Part shown: positions 58,858 to 64,000 of the stretch, piece after piece
How positions within the stretch are numbered: the first letter of the stretch is position 1
How the letters are laid out: each line of letters opens with the position of its first letter
Assembly: GCA_965660355.1 (NCBI GenBank)
Contig: CBFHZN010000007.1
Location: 1-64,000, forward strand
DNA length: 64,000 nucleotides
Source of the DNA: CAJXVY01 sp965660355
GTDB taxonomy: Bacteria > Actinomycetota > Actinomycetes > Actinomycetales > Microbacteriaceae
Reading direction: 5' to 3'
Made by a program: the position numbers and the translations under genes
The notes under the pieces: model-generated
Databases searched by the model: none
What the model was told of the DNA's origin: nothing
The model's input: only the letters and a program-made list of their open reading frames with translations

Positions 58858-58877
58858 GGGGGCATTTTTATGCCCCC
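58858..58877 (+). terminator. Rho-independent terminator
   Basis: GGGGGCAT (58858-58865) and ATGCCCCC (58870-58877) pair around TTTT, followed closely by a CTCTTTTTT run at about 58886-58894. It ends the 56705-58843 transcript and separates it from the next fibre gene. Confidence 0.8.
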
Positions 58878-58905
58878 CTATCCATCTCTTTTTTAAGGGT
58901 TTAGA

Positions 58906-61653
58906 ATGTCGAATTCGAAGATTAGACTTAAAAAGTCTTCTGTAGTAGGTAAAGTACCTAGTGTAGGAGACTTAGATCATGGTGAACTTGCCATCAACTT
59001 TGCTGATGGCATTATTTACTATAAGAATTCTTCTAATCAGATTAGTAGTTTCATTGACTCTGATCTGATTAACACGGCTGTCGACAATAAACTCGCAAAC
59101 CTTACTGCAACAGATATTTCATATAACAATACCCTGACCGGGTATGTTGCGGACAATGTCCAGAATGCTATTGATGAAATTGATGAACGCAAACTGGATA
59201 TCTCTGCGCTTGCAAGTAATGTCACCTATTATTCTACTGATGACTCAGCAGATGTACCCGGATACTTTCGACTTGTAACCTCTACATTTGATTCCGACTA
59301 TGGTTCGACACCAGTTGATATTTCGACCGGGGTCATCGATAGCGATAATATTTTTATTGCATCTCTCGTATCAGATTCTGCAACTATCATCGGCGAGACC
59401 GGATTTATCAATGTTACAACGGTCGGTAGTGTCCGCAGATCTGCCGGAATTGGTTCTGCTGACTTCTACTATGAGATTTATAAACGAGATTCGACCGGAA
59501 CCGAAGAACTCTTAACGACCTCGAACACAACAACAGAAGTCGATGTAGAAACCTACGAACAGTTCTCGGCAAATGCATTACTGCCAAACACGGTATTTAC
59601 CGAACAAGACCGAGTGGTTCTGAAATACTATGGTAACAGGACTTCTAATTTTGGGTCACCCGAGTTTGAGTTTCGATTTGAAGGCACTGCTAACAGTCCG
59701 ACTCGGACACTCTTTCCCGTTCCGGTTGAGGTAGTCCCTCTTACCAATGTCGCACAAGATATCTTGGTCGACACAAGTAACTTCAATGGCGTATTGAGTG
59801 GTGCGGACGGAAATGTCCAGTCTGCACTTGACGATATTGATGATATCACCACTACCGACATTCCGGAAGGCAATAACCCGTATTATAGCACAACTCGATT
59901 TGATAGTGACTTTAACCAGAGGTTGTTGTCACTTACGACCGATGATATCGTTGAAGGTTCGGTCAATCTTTATTATACAACGACCAAAGTTGATTCGGAT
60001 GTTCAAGACATTGTCGATTCAGACTATGTTCAGTCATTACAAATTCAATATGATGTCCTAGATTCTGCACAAACTATCGCATTGATTGACTCGGCGGTCA
60101 CCAACCTGATTGATGGTGCGCCCGGAGTATTGGATACTCTGAACGAGATATCCGAAGCAATCGGTAACGACAGTGACTTTATCGGAACAATCAATAACTC
60201 CCTGTCACTTAAGTTAGACACCGCTGACTTTGGTAGTTTCTTTGATACAGAATTTGGGGGAAAAAGCACGACCGACCTGACCGAGGGCGACAATCTTTAT
60301 TATACCAGTGTGCGGGTCGACTCGGACATTATCTCCCTTGTTGATTCGGACTATGTTCAATCGCGTCAGATCACCTATGATTTTCTGGACTCGAATGAAG
60401 TCATTGATCTGATCGATTCTGACTATGTCGCCGCGCGCGTGCCCGTGACGGGCGCAGGCGCGACCGCATACGAAGAATACTATTATACTGCGGACAGTGG
60501 TCAGACGGTATTTACAGGATTAGACGATGACAGCAGTGGTTCACTGAGTTATGTTCCGAGTCTGATCAACGTATATCTCAATGGCATTCTACTTGATTCG
60601 GACGAAGATTACTCGGCATCCGATGGGTCTACGATTACTCTGGTCAATCCGACCGAAGATTTGGATGTTGTACAGGTATTGTCATTTACATCTGACCTAC
60701 AGATTGCGGAGTATGACTATACCGCTAGCGCCGCACAGACTACGATCACGGGTCTTGACAATAACTCACGCGCGCTGGCGTACAAGGTTGGATATGTCGA
60801 GGTATATGTTAACGGAGTCTTGCTTGACCCCACACTTGACTATACCGCAACCAGTGGTGTCTCGATTGTTCTTAACGAACCTCTTGCACTCAATGATTTT
60901 GTACAGGTCTTTGCATTAACACAGTTTAAGGACGAAGACCCCGAGACACCATACCGAGACTTTTACTTCTCGGTCGATTCTGCGGGACAAAAAGTTCTGT
61001 CCGGAAATGACAGTGACGGCGATCTCCTACAATATGATGTAGGTGCGATCAAGGTATTCAACAACGGGGTTCTGATGAATCCCCAGACAGACTATAATGC
61101 TATTGACGGCGTGTCTGTTAACTTCACTTCGGGATTAGATTCTTCGGACAGGATTCAGATTCAGTCATTCGAGAGACCCGAAGAAAGACCTTCATTCGAA
61201 GAGGTCACGGTTTCGAGTGGCATATTGGTCGGAGGTACAAATGATAGTTACCGAATCGACCAATATAGAAATACCACATTTACACCGACAGTCGAAGGTG
61301 AGTCTAGTGCAGGTACTGCAACATATTCGACTCAGGTCGGACAATTTGTAAGAGTCGGTAATGCGGTCAACTTTACACTTCAGGTCGAATGGACTGGTCA
61401 TACAGGAACAGGCAATCTATTGATTAAAGGATTGCCATTCACTTCGTTGAATACAGGTTCGTTGGATTATGTGTTCCCGGTGTCGACCGATGGAACAATC
61501 ACATATACAAACTATGACAATCTGATCAGTAAAATGACCAGTAACTCTCAAGAGATTACATTACACACAGAAGACGGTGCGGGCAACACTGGACAACTCA
61601 CCGTCCCAAGTTCAGGAAAGGTATTGATCACTGGTCAATACTTTATAGAGTAA
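58906..61653 (+). CDS. Large modular tail-fibre protein (915 aa)
   Basis: A 915-residue fibre. The N terminus KIRLKKSSVVGKVPSVGDLD then HGELAINFADG is the same family of N-terminal attachment motif as in the gene before. A stalk contains DSDYVQS repeats and a GAPGVLDTLNEISEAIGNDS module. Residues about 520-760 hold three similar modules of about 75 residues, each with an NVYLNGILLD/VYVNGVLLD/VFNNGVLMN strand and a D-Y-x-A-x-D/S-G sequence. A beta C-terminal region (VNFTLQVEWTGHTGTGNL) may be the tip. No enzyme is seen. Confidence 0.78.
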   Translation: MSNSKIRLKKSSVVGKVPSVGDLDHGELAINFADGIIYYKNSSNQISSFIDSDLINTAVDNKLANLTATDISYNNTLTGYVADNVQNAIDEIDERKLDISALASNVTYYSTDDSADVPGYFRLVTSTFDSDYGSTPVDISTGVIDSDNIFIASLVSDSATIIGETGFINVTTVGSVRRSAGIGSADFYYEIYKRDSTGTEELLTTSNTTTEVDVETYEQFSANALLPNTVFTEQDRVVLKYYGNRTSNFGSPEFEFRFEGTANSPTRTLFPVPVEVVPLTNVAQDILVDTSNFNGVLSGADGNVQSALDDIDDITTTDIPEGNNPYYSTTRFDSDFNQRLLSLTTDDIVEGSVNLYYTTTKVDSDVQDIVDSDYVQSLQIQYDVLDSAQTIALIDSAVTNLIDGAPGVLDTLNEISEAIGNDSDFIGTINNSLSLKLDTADFGSFFDTEFGGKSTTDLTEGDNLYYTSVRVDSDIISLVDSDYVQSRQITYDFLDSNEVIDLIDSDYVAARVPVTGAGATAYEEYYYTADSGQTVFTGLDDDSSGSLSYVPSLINVYLNGILLDSDEDYSASDGSTITLVNPTEDLDVVQVLSFTSDLQIAEYDYTASAAQTTITGLDNNSRALAYKVGYVEVYVNGVLLDPTLDYTATSGVSIVLNEPLALNDFVQVFALTQFKDEDPETPYRDFYFSVDSAGQKVLSGNDSDGDLLQYDVGAIKVFNNGVLMNPQTDYNAIDGVSVNFTSGLDSSDRIQIQSFERPEERPSFEEVTVSSGILVGGTNDSYRIDQYRNTTFTPTVEGESSAGTATYSTQVGQFVRVGNAVNFTLQVEWTGHTGTGNLLIKGLPFTSLNTGSLDYVFPVSTDGTITYTNYDNLISKMTSNSQEITLHTEDGAGNTGQLTVPSSGKVLITGQYFIE
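60470..61180 (+). repeat. Three protein-level fibre modules
   Basis: Three consecutive units of about 75 residues share the sequence pattern Y-x-x-(S/T)-x-x-x-Q, V-G-x-x-x-V-(Y/F)-x-N-G-(I/V)-L-(L/M)-(D/N), D-Y-(S/T/N)-A and (I/V)-x-(I/V)-L-x-x-x. A fourth, weaker copy lies in the next gene at about 62880-63100. Confidence 0.6.
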
Positions 61654-61666
61654 GGAGTAACATTCA

Positions 61667-63493
61667 GTGTCACAATTTAGACCAACTGATTTTGACTCAG
61701 ATGTAAAAGGCGCACTCTCGGATGTTGTGTCTAATGGAGTTGGATTGACCTTCAATCCGACTGCGGGTGTCCTTTCTCTTGATTCTGCTGATCTTACAGT
61801 CTTTGTTGATTCGGACTACATTCAATCAAGACAGATCACTCTTGACTCCGGTCAGGTCGTCTCTCTGATTGACTCGGACTATATCCAGTCAAGGCAGATT
61901 ACTCTTGACTCGGATGAAGTTGTTTCGTTAATCGACTCAGATTATATCCAATCACGCCAGTTAACCTTTGCGACCGAACAATATGTCGACAGTAACATTA
62001 CAGTCGCAATCGATGATTTGGTTGGGGGTGCGCCAGGCGCACTGGATACTCTGAATGAACTAGCATCCGCACTTGGAGACGACAGTGATTTTGCGGGTAC
62101 GGTAACCAACCAACTTGCGACCAAGTTAGATATCTCTAATTTCGATTCTTCGTTTGATACTCGACTTGCGACCAAAACAACAGATGATGTCGGTGAGGGA
62201 TCAAACCTTTATTACACAACATCAAGAACAGACAGTGATGTTTTGGTTCTGGTCGATTCCAACTATGTGGTCTCGCGCGTAGGCGCGGGCACAGGCGTCA
62301 CGGTAGATACAGTCGGAAATGAGATCAGTATCGGTCAGGATGTTTCTACAGGCGCATCTGTCGAATTTGCGGGTATTACCGCAAACTTCGGTGGCATTAC
62401 TGTAAATGGATCTTTGACAGTCAATGATGGTGTTGGTCGTAGTGTCACAACCCCAAGAATCAATGTAACACAAGACGGCGGTTCGTTGGTTCTAAACGCA
62501 GGACTCGATTCAACCGCAACACCCACAAATGATGTTTCAATTCTTGTTAATCGGGGTATCTCTAATGATGTCACGATTGGATGGGATGAGTCAAGCGACT
62601 ACTGGAAAGTAACAAATGCAGCTGGCGTTGAATATCAGATTCTTACGAGAGAGAACGAAGGTAGTTCTCCGTCCGCTGGTGGTATCAATGCGGATCAGTT
62701 AGACAGTCAGGAAGGGTCATACTATCTTGACTATAATAACTTTACTAACACTCCAACTTCGATCACTGCATTTGGTATTACTGACGGGACTGCGGGTCAG
62801 GTTCTTCAGACAGACGGAAATGGGAACTTTACTTTTGAGACTGTGGCGGCAGGCACGCCCGGCGACTCGGCAACAGGATATGTAGGATTTGAAGACTACT
62901 ATTATGATGTCACCGGTGCGGGAACAACCGACTTCAGTACCGAAGCGGGTGTCAACGGCAAGGTTCAGGTGTTCCGAAATGGTGTGCTTCAAGATGATTC
63001 CCAGTTCACATTTGATCCCGCAACCGGTGTGGTCTCTCTTGCATCACCCGCAGATAGTGGCGATGAAGTCTCGATCTGGGGTTATCGGAATACAAACCTA
63101 GACGGAACGAATATTGATAGTGATGGTAATGCGACCTTCACAGGCACAGTACAGATCGGAAACCATAATCTGAATGGCAGTCTGGTCTCTACCATCTCTA
63201 GCACGACACCGACCAATATCAATCTGTATGAGAATGACAGTTATGTGGGCGCTAAGTTGATCATTACGGTAGACGATAGTGCGACCAATCATACCCAGAT
63301 TTCTGAGTCGTTGATTTTGACAGTGGACAGCGGAGATCCGTTGATTACGACCTATGGTACTTTGTTCTCTAGTGATAGTGCGCTTGCGTCATTTGATGCG
63401 GTCAAAGACGCCACTACCACATCGCTTGAAGTCACCATGGCATCCGCAAATACATCTAAGGTCAAGGTAATATACTCCTTGATGGATAAATAG
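61667..63493 (+). CDS. Modular tail-fibre protein (608 aa)
   Basis: A 608-residue fibre protein starting with GTG, with GGAG ahead. It has tandem 21-residue units (DSDYIQSRQITLDSGQVVSL) at about 48-100, the GAPGALDTLNELASALGDDS module, a beta-rich middle and one VNGKVQVFRNGVLQDDSQFT module like those of the previous gene. The shared modules show that the two fibres were built by duplication and shuffling. The C terminus is a beta domain (LKVTIVYSLM-type ending). Confidence 0.75.
   Translation: MSQFRPTDFDSDVKGALSDVVSNGVGLTFNPTAGVLSLDSADLTVFVDSDYIQSRQITLDSGQVVSLIDSDYIQSRQITLDSDEVVSLIDSDYIQSRQLTFATEQYVDSNITVAIDDLVGGAPGALDTLNELASALGDDSDFAGTVTNQLATKLDISNFDSSFDTRLATKTTDDVGEGSNLYYTTSRTDSDVLVLVDSNYVVSRVGAGTGVTVDTVGNEISIGQDVSTGASVEFAGITANFGGITVNGSLTVNDGVGRSVTTPRINVTQDGGSLVLNAGLDSTATPTNDVSILVNRGISNDVTIGWDESSDYWKVTNAAGVEYQILTRENEGSSPSAGGINADQLDSQEGSYYLDYNNFTNTPTSITAFGITDGTAGQVLQTDGNGNFTFETVAAGTPGDSATGYVGFEDYYYDVTGAGTTDFSTEAGVNGKVQVFRNGVLQDDSQFTFDPATGVVSLASPADSGDEVSIWGYRNTNLDGTNIDSDGNATFTGTVQIGNHNLNGSLVSTISSTTPTNINLYENDSYVGAKLIITVDDSATNHTQISESLILTVDSGDPLITTYGTLFSSDSALASFDAVKDATTTSLEVTMASANTSKVKVIYSLMDK
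61808..61969 (+). repeat. 63-bp tandem repeat in fibre gene
   Basis: Units at 61808-61870 and 61871-61933, with a partial third from 61934. Each encodes a 21-residue stretch beginning DSDYIQSRQ. Copies differ at several third positions. Confidence 0.82.
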
Positions 63494-63501
63494 TATAAAT
63501 A
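63494..63501 (+). promoter_or_regulatory. T4-type late promoter
   Basis: TATAAATA at 63494-63501, right after the fibre gene stop and 25 bp before the ATG at 63526, which has a GGAGAAGAGAAG site. Confidence 0.75.
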
Positions 63502-63525
63502 GTTTTAGTTTGGAGAAGAGAAGAA

Positions 63526-63744
63526 ATGGCAAAGTCCCCCTTTACAGTTGAAGACGGAATCGTACCGGGTCGAGAAGACCTTGATTTGGGTTCTTCGACT
63601 CAAAAGTTCGGTAATCTAAATCTGGACAGTGACATTAACGTAGACGGTAATATCAATGTTGCCGCTAACAAAACTGTGTCGGTCGGTGGGTCAAATCTTC
63701 TTGACGAATCAACTGCAGTCGCGCTTTCTATCGCATTAGGATAA
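63526..63744 (+). CDS. Small fibre-attachment-like protein (72 aa)
   Basis: A 72-residue protein (SPFTVEDGIVPGREDLDLGS, then FGNLNLDSDINVDGNINVAA) made of short beta repeats found in the N-terminal and shaft parts of phage fibres. The DLDLGS-x-x-x-KFGNL-x-L pattern is a common fibre module. It has its own late promoter. It may be a fibre fragment that now acts alone, or a small connector. Confidence 0.6.
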   Translation: MAKSPFTVEDGIVPGREDLDLGSSTQKFGNLNLDSDINVDGNINVAANKTVSVGGSNLLDESTAVALSIALG

Positions 63745-63747
63745 AAT

Positions 63748-64000
63748 ATGTCTAAGAAGTTAGTAGTTGGAAATTATAGATTCAGTGCATCAGAGGGCAT
63801 TGTGTATGTCAAGGGCGTATTAGCACAAGAAAGATTCCTTCTGATCACCAATGTCACTGATGGTTCTATCATCTTTAATTTTGCGAATCCTAATCTAGGA
63901 TTTTTAGGTACATCATATAATGCAACTACCGATGAGACCGAACTCGCATTAAAGTTTGACACAACTTCGATGAGTGATACCGATGTTCTCCAGATCTTCT
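63748..64000 (+). CDS. Conserved structural protein, N-terminal part (cut by window end)
   Basis: The frame opens at ATG 63748, 3 bp after the previous stop, and runs off the window (84 codons seen). The start SKKLVVGNYRFSASEGIVYV, followed by ERFLLITNVTDGSIIFNFANP, matches a conserved structural protein of marine T4-like phages, probably another fibre-associated beta protein. The C-terminal part is not visible. Confidence 0.65.
   Translation, partial: MSKKLVVGNYRFSASEGIVYVKGVLAQERFLLITNVTDGSIIFNFANPNLGFLGTSYNATTDETELALKFDTTSMSDTDVLQIF

Overview
This window is a long piece of a T4-type (contractile-tailed) phage genome, most like the marine T4-like myoviruses. The calls rest on protein resemblance judged by eye: recognisable homologues of T4 gp32, gp33, gp4, gp6, gp8, gp25, gp26, gp48, gp51-like and gp53, a PhoH ATPase, a GH24 lysozyme, a spanin pair, and DUF4815-type and modular tail-fibre proteins. 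At least nine copies of the T4 late promoter element TATAAATA (or CATAAATA) sit just upstream of structural or lysis genes, on the strand that would express them. Genes are packed with 1-8 bp stop/start overlaps. No integrase, IS element or CRISPR array is visible.

Layout. (1) 1-645: the 3' part of a cytochrome bd oxidase subunit I gene (cydA), cut by the window edge and followed 8 bp later by tRNA-Glu(UUC) and tRNA-Lys(CUU). (2) 646-5081: small early genes of unknown function, PhoH and lysozyme. They are served by near-identical sigma70-type promoters sharing a 20-bp core; four copies occur in the window, three with a TTGATTTTAAAG-like box 23-24 bp upstream of the -35. (3) 5050-17981: about 12 kb of auxiliary carbohydrate and surface chemistry: several glycosyltransferases (GT-A, GT25 and GT9-like), a HAD phosphatase, a NodU/CmcH-type carbamoyltransferase, a cupin, a radical SAM/SPASM protein, a methyltransferase and two sulfotransferases. 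A candidate holin and an overlapping spanin pair are embedded in it. (4) 17982-18998: two minus-strand genes. (5) 19042-23729: a second early/middle block with a metalloprotease-like protein, gp33 and gp32. (6) 23822-29212, minus strand: tape-measure-like protein, gp51-like, gp26, a tail-tube-family protein, a conserved structural-module protein, a third sulfotransferase and gp4. (7) 29268-50290, plus strand: baseplate and tail genes, namely gp48, gp53, a hub protein, an OB-fold/lysozyme protein, an amidase-tipped structural protein, a beta-helix spike, gp25, gp6, gp10-like, gp8 and a 1978-residue DUF4815 protein. (8) 50309-64000: two paralogous proteins built from tetrapeptide repeats, a glycosyltransferase and two 2OG-Fe(II) oxygenase-like proteins, then several modular tail-fibre proteins up to the window end.

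How they fit together. Early promoters resembling host sigma70 sites would switch on the small takeover genes. gp33, with a sigma factor that must lie outside the window, would drive the TATAAATA late promoters for tail, fibre and lysis genes. The sugar-modifying genes and the oxygenase/glycosyltransferase pair beside the fibre genes suggest that the virion, or the host surface, is chemically decorated. The least expected features are the cydA gene end in a phage-style context, the twin tetrapeptide-repeat proteins, a possible 78-nt structured RNA between convergent genes, and a late promoter placed inside an inverted repeat so that only late transcripts would expose the ribosome binding site.
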